Positions 58,117-64,000 of a stretch of DNA of 64,000 nucleotides are shown piece by piece. The notes beneath the pieces are model-generated. The model was not told where the DNA came from. It saw only the letters and a list, made by a program, of their open reading frames with translations, and made no database searches. This DNA comes from Alkalihalobacillus sp. FSL W8-0930 (lineage in GTDB: Bacteria; Bacillota; Bacilli; Bacillales; Bacillaceae_D). The stretch spans positions 806,001 to 870,000 of the forward strand of contig CP150183.1 in NCBI GenBank assembly GCA_037965595.1. Direction: 5' to 3'. The position numbers were made by a program, and so were the translations under genes. Each line of letters starts with the position of its first letter. The first letter of the stretch is position 1.

Positions 58117-59541
58117 ATGGGAACATCTTCAGGAAAAGACTATATTAAACGCATTGATGCTCTCCAAAATGTGATCTGGCTAAATGGAGAGAAGGTAGGA
58201 GGAAACGTCTCAGAACATCCTGCTTTTCATGGGATTATTCAAAGCAAAGCTGCTCTTTATGATGAGGTCCAGCAACACCCAGATCTACTAATGGACCAGA
58301 CTGAACAGTTTAATTTTGCTTATGAAATCCCAAGGACCAAAGAGGACTTAAAGAAACGTGGGATGGCAATCCGTAAGTGGGCTACACAAACAGCAGGAAT
58401 GCTTGGGAGATCGCCGGATTATGTTAGTTCTGCTATTATGGCGATGGCAGCATCCTCCACTTTTTTTGGAACGTATCAACAGAACATGGATCGCATTTTT
58501 CAAGAAGCGAGAGAAAAGGATTATACGTTTACGCACACCTTCATTAATCCTCAGGTTAGCCGAAAATTTTACTGGCCGGATGGGGATGACGAGACGATCA
58601 TTGCTGCAAAAGTAATAGACGAAACAGAAGAAGGCATTGTTATTCAAGGAGCGAGAATGTTAGCTACTCAAGGCGGATTAACCGATCAGCTACTTGTTTT
58701 GCCTGCAGGAAGTTTCACTGATTCTTCGTATTTGTTTGGGTTTTGCATAGCATCAAATACACCTGGTCTTTCTTTTGTATGTAGACCTTCCTATGCTGAA
58801 GGCACAACGTCGTTTAACGATCCACTTGCCTCTCGGTTCGATGAGGGAGATGCTATGGTCCTATTCGATCATGTGTTAGTGCCATGGGATCGTGTTTTTC
58901 TCTATGGAGACTCAGATGCGGCAGCTGTGATAAAAACAGAAACGGGAATGGAAGCCTTTTTGTTATATCAATCAGCAAACAGGCAAATAGCAAAAACAGA
59001 GTGGATGCTTGGAATTGCTCAACTGATGGCTGAGAGTCTAGTCGTTACCGAATATCAGCATATTCAGGAGAAAATTAGTGAGATCGCAATGGCTCATGAA
59101 ATCATGAAAGGGTTTGTTCTCGCTGCCGAGGAGGAAGGGAAAGTGAACGCCCGAGGCTTATTCGTTCCAAACGGGCTAAAGCTTAAGATGGCATTTCATT
59201 ATTTCCAAAAAGCGTATCCAAGACTTACAGATATTCTTACGCTTATTGGTGCCAGCGGCTTGATTGCGATTCCTTCAGAAAAGGATTTTCAATCGGCAAT
59301 TGAACCAGCCCTGTCAATGACGTTACGAGGGGAAAAGATAACAGCTGAAGACAAGGTGAAGCTTTTTAGATTGGCATGGGATTTAACCATGAGTGCATTC
59401 GGATCCAGACAGACGTTATATGAACAGATGTTTTTCGGTGACCCAATCCGCACCCCTGTTTCTTTATACGCTTCGTACGATAAAGAAGTAGCAAAAGAAA
59501 AAGTTGCATCCTTTTTAAACATCGAACTAGAAGAAGAGTAG
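58117..59541 (+). CDS. HpaB-family FADH2-dependent 4-hydroxyphenylacetate 3-monooxygenase
   Basis: Oxygenase component that ortho-hydroxylates phenolic acids using FADH2 from a separate reductase. Acyl-CoA-dehydrogenase-like fold: SGKDYIKRIDALQN start, FTHTFINPQVSR, ATQGGLTDQLLVLP and DEGDAMVLFDHVLVPWDRVF are family segments. 474 residues. ATG 58117 (or 58114) has AGGATGG upstream; the frame extends to 58036 without an RBS. No HpaC reductase or ring-cleavage gene is nearby, so the physiological substrate is open. Confidence 0.88.
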   Translation: MGTSSGKDYIKRIDALQNVIWLNGEKVGGNVSEHPAFHGIIQSKAALYDEVQQHPDLLMDQTEQFNFAYEIPRTKEDLKKRGMAIRKWATQTAGMLGRSPDYVSSAIMAMAASSTFFGTYQQNMDRIFQEAREKDYTFTHTFINPQVSRKFYWPDGDDETIIAAKVIDETEEGIVIQGARMLATQGGLTDQLLVLPAGSFTDSSYLFGFCIASNTPGLSFVCRPSYAEGTTSFNDPLASRFDEGDAMVLFDHVLVPWDRVFLYGDSDAAAVIKTETGMEAFLLYQSANRQIAKTEWMLGIAQLMAESLVVTEYQHIQEKISEIAMAHEIMKGFVLAAEEEGKVNARGLFVPNGLKLKMAFHYFQKAYPRLTDILTLIGASGLIAIPSEKDFQSAIEPALSMTLRGEKITAEDKVKLFRLAWDLTMSAFGSRQTLYEQMFFGDPIRTPVSLYASYDKEVAKEKVASFLNIELEEE

Positions 59542-59547
59542 AAGTGC

Positions 59548-59582
59548 AAACGCCTCAATCCTTTGGGGCGTCTTATTTTATT
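59548..59582 (+). terminator. Weak terminator after HpaB-like gene
   Basis: ACGCCTC pairs with GGGGCGT (one T-G pair), followed by CTTATTTTATTT. Confidence 0.6.
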
Positions 59583-59627
59583 TGTTATAATAAAAAGAAT
59601 GTTCTGTAATAAAAGGAGAGGTGTTAA

Positions 59628-60458
59628 TTGTTGAAAGAAGACTATCATATAGCTGTACCAACGGCTTTTAGCGACAATGAAGAGTTGGATATCAAACATA
59701 CGCTTGAACATATAAGTAAGCTTGCAGGACAAGGTGTACGTTCGGTCCTTGTCTGTGGTTCAACAGGCGAACAGCATAGTCTCACACTTGAAGAAAAGCT
59801 ACTTTTAGTTGAAGCGCTTGAAGCGTACCCTCTTACTCGCGAAATGGAGGTTATATTTGGTGTTTCATCCGTTAGGCAAAGAGAGGCTGTTCGTTTAGCT
59901 GAAGCAATTAAGCATACATCAATCGCTGGAATTATGCTTGGGTTTCCTCCATATATAAGGCCGAGTCAGGAGGAGGTTGCGCTCTATGTGGAAGAGGTCG
60001 TTAAAGCAGGACAAAAACCAACGATCTTATATAACAACCCATTGAGAACAGGGTTTGATCTTGAGGTAGATACCATGATTCAACTTTTTAACACATATGA
60101 TCAAATCTTTGGATTAAAAGAAGCAGGGAATAAAACGCAGAATGAATTAGCGGAAATCATAGACAGTTGTCATGGGATAAAGTTGTATGCGGGTGGCGAG
60201 ATGGAGCTTCATCTCAAACTCAGGATTGGCTTCAACCGTCTTTCCTCTATTGCCGGAAATGTGTACCCGATTGACGTGCACGAGTGGTTTATTCGATTAC
60301 TTCATAATAAAACTGACGCACAGAAGGATATTAACATGCAACAAATGCTTCACTCATTTTATGAGCAAGGCTCACCGATTGTAACGATTAAAACCCATCT
60401 ACATAAGCAAGGTCTTGGTGCAGGAGTCTGCAGGAGCCCTCTAGGCCAATTTAAATAG
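59628..60458 (+). CDS. DapA/NanA-family aldolase
   Basis: Class I aldolase TIM barrel of the dihydrodipicolinate synthase/N-acetylneuraminate lyase family. GSTGEQHSLTLEEK (phosphate/carboxylate loop with GSTGE), YNNPLRTG with catalytic Tyr, and FGLKEAGNKT with the Schiff-base Lys near residue 164 are intact. 276 residues, slightly short. TTG 59628 or 59631 with AGGAGAG upstream. The lysine-pathway DapA usually lies with asd/dapG, so this is probably a paralogue of unknown substrate. Confidence 0.88.
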   Translation: MLKEDYHIAVPTAFSDNEELDIKHTLEHISKLAGQGVRSVLVCGSTGEQHSLTLEEKLLLVEALEAYPLTREMEVIFGVSSVRQREAVRLAEAIKHTSIAGIMLGFPPYIRPSQEEVALYVEEVVKAGQKPTILYNNPLRTGFDLEVDTMIQLFNTYDQIFGLKEAGNKTQNELAEIIDSCHGIKLYAGGEMELHLKLRIGFNRLSSIAGNVYPIDVHEWFIRLLHNKTDAQKDINMQQMLHSFYEQGSPIVTIKTHLHKQGLGAGVCRSPLGQFK

Positions 60459-60551
60459 GCAAGCTCATCATCTTTTCTGGCATCTCGTTCCTCATGTATG
60501 TTTCAAGCAAATGGTCATACATATAAAGTATTCAAACATTAGGAGGATGAG

Positions 60552-61178
60552 ATGACTCAGACTGAGCGCACCATTCAAGTTCAAGGAGAATCAGTTCTAT
60601 CCATTCGGCCGGATCAGCTTTCTATCACACTCGGAGTAAAGACGGAGAACCAATCCGTTCAGCAAGCTCAAACAGAAAATGCAGATGCGATTCAAGCGAT
60701 TATCCAGTCACTTATGTCTTTAGGGATACACGGAGATCAAATTCAAACGGTGGTTTATCAGGTCGACCCTCAATATGACTACGTTGATGGAACACAAGTG
60801 TTTCGAGGCTATCTTGTGACGCATCTTTTGGAAATCACCGTTACCGACCTTACCTTAGCTGGAACCATCATTGATCAAGCTGTAACAAATGGGGCAAATA
60901 GTGTTTCTGGCACTCAATTTACACTTGGAAACACCGCTCAAGCAACACGTCAAGCATTGGATCAAGCGATGAATGATGCGTATCAAAAGGCACAAGCTAT
61001 CAGTCGTACTCTTTCCGTACCGCTTGATCCTATGCCGGTGTGGGTGCGGGAGATTCCGGTTCATGAACCTGGTGTCGTTCGTCCGTTTGCAATGTTTGAT
61101 GCAGCCTCGTCTACCTCCATCCAACCTGGGTTAGTTGATATCAAGGCAGTCGTTGAAGTGCTGTTTAAATATGGTTAA
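60552..61178 (+). CDS. SIMPL (DUF541) domain protein
   Basis: A 208-residue protein with the SIMPL pattern: RTIQVQGESVLSIRPDQLSITLGVKTENQSVQQAQTEN and a C-terminal DIKAVVEVLFKYG. Most family members carry a signal peptide; here the domain begins directly at residue 5, so a cytoplasmic form is likely. Function of bacterial members is poorly known. RBS TAGGAGG. Confidence 0.85.
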   Translation: MTQTERTIQVQGESVLSIRPDQLSITLGVKTENQSVQQAQTENADAIQAIIQSLMSLGIHGDQIQTVVYQVDPQYDYVDGTQVFRGYLVTHLLEITVTDLTLAGTIIDQAVTNGANSVSGTQFTLGNTAQATRQALDQAMNDAYQKAQAISRTLSVPLDPMPVWVREIPVHEPGVVRPFAMFDAASSTSIQPGLVDIKAVVEVLFKYG

Positions 61179-61259
61179 GTTGATCCGATACGAATAAAAA
61201 GAGCAGGCGTGCTATACTAACAATGGATACATTATAGACAGATAGGATGGAGAGACTAC

Positions 61260-62066
61260 ATGATTAAATTAATTGCCATTGATATTGATGGTACGCTACT
61301 GAATGATAAGCACGAGGTAACAGACGAAGTGCAGCAGGCCTTGCACGCAGCGAAACAAAAAGGAGTCAAGGTCGTATTATGTACCGGAAGACCCATTGGT
61401 GGTGTGAAGCAATACCTAGATGCACTAAACTTAACGGAAGACGGAGACTTTGTTATTGCTTATAATGGGGCATTGGTTCAAAATGCACATACAAACGAAG
61501 TCGTGTCTGAGCTTACGCTTGAATATAAAGACTTACAAATGATTTACAACATTAGTAAAGAGCTAAATTCACCAATGCATTACTTCGATTCGGCGAACCT
61601 GTATTCACCTAATCGCCAAATTAGTGAATATACAGTACTGGAATCTTACCTCACAACCGTTCCACTAAGCTACATGCCTGTTGAAGAGGCGCCAGAGGAC
61701 ATCATTATTCCTAAAATGATGTTCATTGATAAGCCGGAAGTATTAGATCAAACCATTGCCCGTATCCCGGCAGAGATGAAAGATAACTACATGCTTGTGA
61801 AAAGCTCACCGTTCTTCTTAGAAATCTTAAATCCAAATGTAAGCAAAGGAAATGCTGTGAAGCTGCTTGCTGAAACATTAGGAATTAAACAAGAAGAAGT
61901 GATGGCCATTGGCGACAATGGAAATGATGTAACGATGGTCCAATTCGCTGGGTGTGGAGTTGCCATGGGTAATGCGATTCCTGAATTAAAGGAAGTAGCT
62001 AACCATGTCACAGCGACAAACAACGAAAACGGTGTAGCCAAGGCCATTAACGAATTTGTGCTTTAG
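61260..62066 (+). CDS. Cof-type HAD-superfamily phosphatase
   Basis: A 268-residue sugar- or cofactor-phosphate phosphatase. Motif I is DIDGTLLND (nucleophile Asp8), motif II CTGRP, motif III Lys near 198 in NVSKGNAVKLL, and motif IV GDNGNDVTM. The C2 cap between motifs II and III places it with YidA/Cof proteins. RBS GGATGGAG. Substrate not predictable. Confidence 0.93.
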   Translation: MIKLIAIDIDGTLLNDKHEVTDEVQQALHAAKQKGVKVVLCTGRPIGGVKQYLDALNLTEDGDFVIAYNGALVQNAHTNEVVSELTLEYKDLQMIYNISKELNSPMHYFDSANLYSPNRQISEYTVLESYLTTVPLSYMPVEEAPEDIIIPKMMFIDKPEVLDQTIARIPAEMKDNYMLVKSSPFFLEILNPNVSKGNAVKLLAETLGIKQEEVMAIGDNGNDVTMVQFAGCGVAMGNAIPELKEVANHVTATNNENGVAKAINEFVL

Positions 62067-62088
62067 TAACTAAATGAAACATAGATGA

Positions 62089-62312
62089 AGCTGGGACATA
62101 ACACAAAACTAATATGAAAATGGCGAATGATTTAACAATCAAATCATTCGCCGTTTGTATTTTTTACAAAACGAGCGGAAGGAGAACCCGAGACTCCTGT
62201 GGAAAAGTACGCGGTGAAGACACTGCAGCAGCGTCTTTCCGCGAAAGGGATTCTCCAGTAGCGGATGCATTGCTATGTTTAAGTTCTCGTAGGTGAACTG
62301 ATGTTTTGTCCC
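62089..62312. repeat. Interspersed MITE-like repeat, copy 2
   Basis: Shares with copy 1 (37564-37815) the GGCGAATGATT hairpin with a different loop and the core GCGGAAGGAGAACCCGAGAC through GTGAAGACACTGCAGC. Its ends GCTGGGACATAAC and GTTTTGTCCCGGC are imperfect inverted repeats. An open frame over it is fortuitous. Confidence 0.8.
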
Positions 62313-62412
62313 GGCCTCTAACTTATTTTCATAAAACTAGCGGAAATATCTACTTCGAACGACTTTAAGTAGCCAAACCGCATCCTTACTATGAAGTAAA
62401 AGGAGAGATTCT

Positions 62413-62616
62413 GTGAAAGGGGTAGAAGTCATCCGAGCCATTCAAACCACACTTAAACTATTAGCGATCTTTGTGTTAGGGTATCTTCTCTTTTCACTAG
62501 AAGATCCTACTCGTGGTGTAACGGGCATGTGGTTTTTGCTTATTGTGATCTGTTTTACTATTTACTTTTTATCTAAGATTACTAGAAACATTCGAAACCA
62601 AAGCAGGGGTGGATAA
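62413..62616 (+). CDS. Small two-helix membrane protein
   Basis: A 67-residue protein: helix 1 about residues 13-28 (LKLLAIFVLGYLLFSL), helix 2 about 39-56 (MWFLLIVICFTIYFL), basic C terminus KITRNIRNQSRGG. GTG 62413 has AAGGAGAG as RBS. It ends 2 bases before the VOC gene, so the two are probably one operon. No family recognised. Confidence 0.78.
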   Translation: MKGVEVIRAIQTTLKLLAIFVLGYLLFSLEDPTRGVTGMWFLLIVICFTIYFLSKITRNIRNQSRGG

Positions 62617-62618
62617 CA

Positions 62619-63002
62619 ATGATTCATCATATTGAACTGTACGTATCAAACGTAGAAGAATCAAAAGCATTTTGGGGTTGGCTTTTAGAAGATTTAGGTT
62701 ATACGTTATACCAGGAATGGGACGAGGGCTTTAGTTTTAAGCAAGATCACAGCTATATTGTCTTTGTTCAAGTAGAGCCACGTTTTATAGAAGAAGGATA
62801 CCATCGTAAACGAATTGGGTTAAATCATCTTGCATTTTTCGGTCGCTCCCGTGTACATATTGATGAATTAACCAACTCATTACAAGAACGAGGCACGCGT
62901 CTCTTATATCAAAATACTCACCCCTATGCTGGAGGAGACAAGCACTACGCTGTTTATTTTGAGGATCCAGATCGAATAAAGGTTGAAGTTGTCGCTCCTT
63001 GA
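62619..63002 (+). CDS. VOC/glyoxalase-family protein
   Basis: A 127-residue single-domain vicinal-oxygen-chelate protein. HHIELYVSNVEESKAFW at the N terminus, GLNHLAFFG in the middle and YAVYFEDPDRIKVEVVAP at the end give candidate metal ligands His/His/Glu. Such proteins include lyases, dioxygenases and resistance proteins; a specific reaction cannot be assigned. RBS AGGGGTGG. Confidence 0.87.
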   Translation: MIHHIELYVSNVEESKAFWGWLLEDLGYTLYQEWDEGFSFKQDHSYIVFVQVEPRFIEEGYHRKRIGLNHLAFFGRSRVHIDELTNSLQERGTRLLYQNTHPYAGGDKHYAVYFEDPDRIKVEVVAP

Positions 63003-63066
63003 CAGGTTTTAATTTCTTCTAAGCGGGTACTTAATTTTTATCTATTAAATGAACGTTTCCCGCGTA

Positions 63067-63087
63067 TTACTAGTCATAATCTAGTAA
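63067..63087. promoter_or_regulatory. Palindrome upstream of 36-codon ORF
   Basis: TTACTAG and CTAGTAA are perfect inverted repeats with a 7-base spacer, about 50 bases upstream of the small ORF; possible operator. Confidence 0.4.
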
Positions 63088-63134
63088 AACACTGCATAAA
63101 CTATAGTGTTGAAGAATAAAAAGGAGTGAGTAAT

Positions 63135-63245
63135 GTGAGATCATTATTTGTGCATGTCTTTCATCCTCTGTTTGTGAAGCTATTCGAAAAAGAGATTGAG
63201 CAACATGAAATGATTTTGCATGATGACCTTGGCCCAAAAAGCTAA
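63135..63245 (+). CDS. 36-residue small ORF before glutamate dehydrogenase
   Basis: Starts at GTG 63135 with AAGGAG 8 bases upstream; peptide begins VRSLFVHVFHPLFVKLFEKE and ends LGPKS. Amphipathic with a hydrophobic, aromatic N-terminal half and acidic C-terminal half. Its stop codon lies in the 3' arm of a terminator hairpin, so it could be a leader peptide or a small independent gene. No family recognised. Confidence 0.5.
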   Translation: MRSLFVHVFHPLFVKLFEKEIEQHEMILHDDLGPKS

Positions 63246-63254
63246 GGTTTTTTT
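63226..63254 (+). terminator. Terminator or attenuator before glutamate dehydrogenase
   Basis: ACCTTGGC pairs with GCTAAGGT (one G-T pair) over CCAAAAA, then T7. Confidence 0.75.
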
Positions 63255-63309
63255 GTTTGTAAAAAATAGTTTCGGGAAAAGATCTGTAACGATAAAGGGG
63301 GCCAATCGA

Positions 63310-64000
63310 GTGAGTGAGAAGAATGCAACAGCATATGATCATGTGATTGAGCAAATAGAAGAAGCTACAAAGCGAATGAAAATCGATCCAATCATTGAGG
63401 ACTTTCTTAAGACCCCAAAACGGGTGGTACACGTTGCATTTCCAGTTGAACGTGACGACGGTTCAACGACTTTATTTCAAGCCTACCGTTCTCAACATTC
63501 TGATGCACTAGGTCCGTATAAAGGAGGGTTGCGGTTTCATCCTGATGTCGATCTTGAGGAAACAAAAGCTTTATCAATGTGGATGAGCTTTAAATGTGCA
63601 TTAGTAGAGATCCCACAAGGGGGAGGAAAAGGTGGAGTGGTTTGCGATCCAAGTGAATTAAGTGATCGCGAAATTCGCAGAGTCAGCCGGGCATTCATGG
63701 AAGCAATGGGCGATCTTGTCGGTCCAACTCAGGATGTTATGGCTCCTGACGTCAATACGAATCCAACAATCATGGGTTACATGATGGATACATATTCTAA
63801 GCGTCAGTCCGGTTTTATTCCTGGCATTATTACAGGAAAGCCATTAATTCTCGGTGGATCTGAAGGCAGAAATCAGGCTACTGCACAAGGGGCCGTTTAT
63901 CTGATTGAACGAATGTTACAGGACTTAGATATGAAGGCTGGTTCAACCACGGTTGCCATTCAAGGGTTTGGCAATGGTGGCCAGATTGCGGCCAGACTTC
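63310..64000 (+). CDS. Glutamate dehydrogenase-family enzyme (3' end outside window)
   Basis: NAD(P)-dependent oxidative deaminase; 230 residues of an expected 410-430 are visible. LGPYKGGLRFHPDV with substrate-binding Lys near residue 76, PQGGGKGGVVCDP with the catalytic Lys near 105, GPTQDVMAPDVNTN, and the start of the Rossmann domain with GFGNGGQIAARL are present. GTG 63310 has AAGGGGG upstream. The frame runs open to the window end. Residue pattern fits the Glu dehydrogenase branch better than Leu/Phe dehydrogenases. Confidence 0.92.
   Translation, partial: MSEKNATAYDHVIEQIEEATKRMKIDPIIEDFLKTPKRVVHVAFPVERDDGSTTLFQAYRSQHSDALGPYKGGLRFHPDVDLEETKALSMWMSFKCALVEIPQGGGKGGVVCDPSELSDREIRRVSRAFMEAMGDLVGPTQDVMAPDVNTNPTIMGYMMDTYSKRQSGFIPGIITGKPLILGGSEGRNQATAQGAVYLIERMLQDLDMKAGSTTVAIQGFGNGGQIAARL

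Noticed and set aside
62114-62296. 60-codon plus-strand frame
   Set aside because: Lies inside the interspersed repeat, no RBS, and the other repeat copy does not keep the frame.
63070-63432. 120-codon minus-strand frame over the glutamate dehydrogenase start
   Set aside because: Overlaps the well-supported dehydrogenase N terminus on the other strand and the translation is unlike a real protein.

Overview
The window is AT-rich chromosomal DNA of a low-GC Gram-positive endospore-former in the family Bacillaceae. The evidence is Bacillus-type AGGAGG ribosome-binding sites, a CIRCE-controlled groESL operon, a c-di-AMP riboswitch in front of a Ktr-type potassium transporter, an adenine riboswitch in front of a PbuE-type pump, and a block (26179-41458) that follows the B. 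subtilis order thiL-ydiB-ydiC-ydiD-gcp-ydiF-rex-tatAY-tatCY-ydiK-ydiL-groES-groEL, with insertions and without moaC. The genus cannot be fixed by eye; an alkaliphile-type Bacillus relative is a guess.

Layout. 1-3557: end of a maltodextrin-type ABC importer, an alpha-glucosidase and a LacI regulator. 3677-7188: small membrane protein, TrmO, then a c-di-AMP riboswitch driving a stand-alone KdpD-like USP domain protein, KtrA and KtrB. 7239-10065: divergent thioredoxin-reductase-like gene and Rrf2 regulator around a 23-bp palindrome, then an ECF sigma factor followed by an extra ClpP. 10242-13810: assimilatory sulfite reductase CysJI. 13917-20690: ribosomal operon with two promoters, four leading tRNAs, 16S, tRNA-Ile/Ala, 23S and 5S, followed after about 0.8 kb of AG-rich repeats by a second, identical 5S with its own promoter. 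20800-26056: S9 peptidase, ferritin, DedA, MgtC, paired CrcB fluoride channels, an unlisted 48-residue membrane peptide and initiator tRNA.

26179-41458: thiL, the t6A genes tsaE/tsaB/tsaD with rimI, a DnaA-box cluster overlapping the start of a large polytopic protein, ABC-F ATPase, Rex, TatA/TatC, RsbR-like protein, DoxX, an interspersed repeat, YdiK/YdiL and GroES/EL. 41589-43813: small protein and a GntR-ABC operon of YtrA type. 44039-56630: nitrate respiration: narGHJI, the oxygen/nitrate sensing system nreABC, adenine-riboswitch pbuE, an RpiR regulator, and a NarK-family transporter carrying a C-terminal PAS domain. 56730-64000: polysaccharide deacetylase, HpaB-type oxygenase, DapA-family aldolase, SIMPL protein, HAD phosphatase, second copy of the interspersed repeat, VOC protein, a 36-codon ORF and the start of a glutamate dehydrogenase.

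The most notable points are the NarK-PAS fusion, the pairs of NreC-like sites with identical 22-bp spacing upstream of both narG and narK-PAS, the DnaA-box cluster after tsaD, the ECF-ClpP pair, the USP-Ktr riboswitch operon, the 5S-flanking repeat array and the two-copy MITE-like repeat. All similarity statements rest on motif recognition by eye; no database search was possible.
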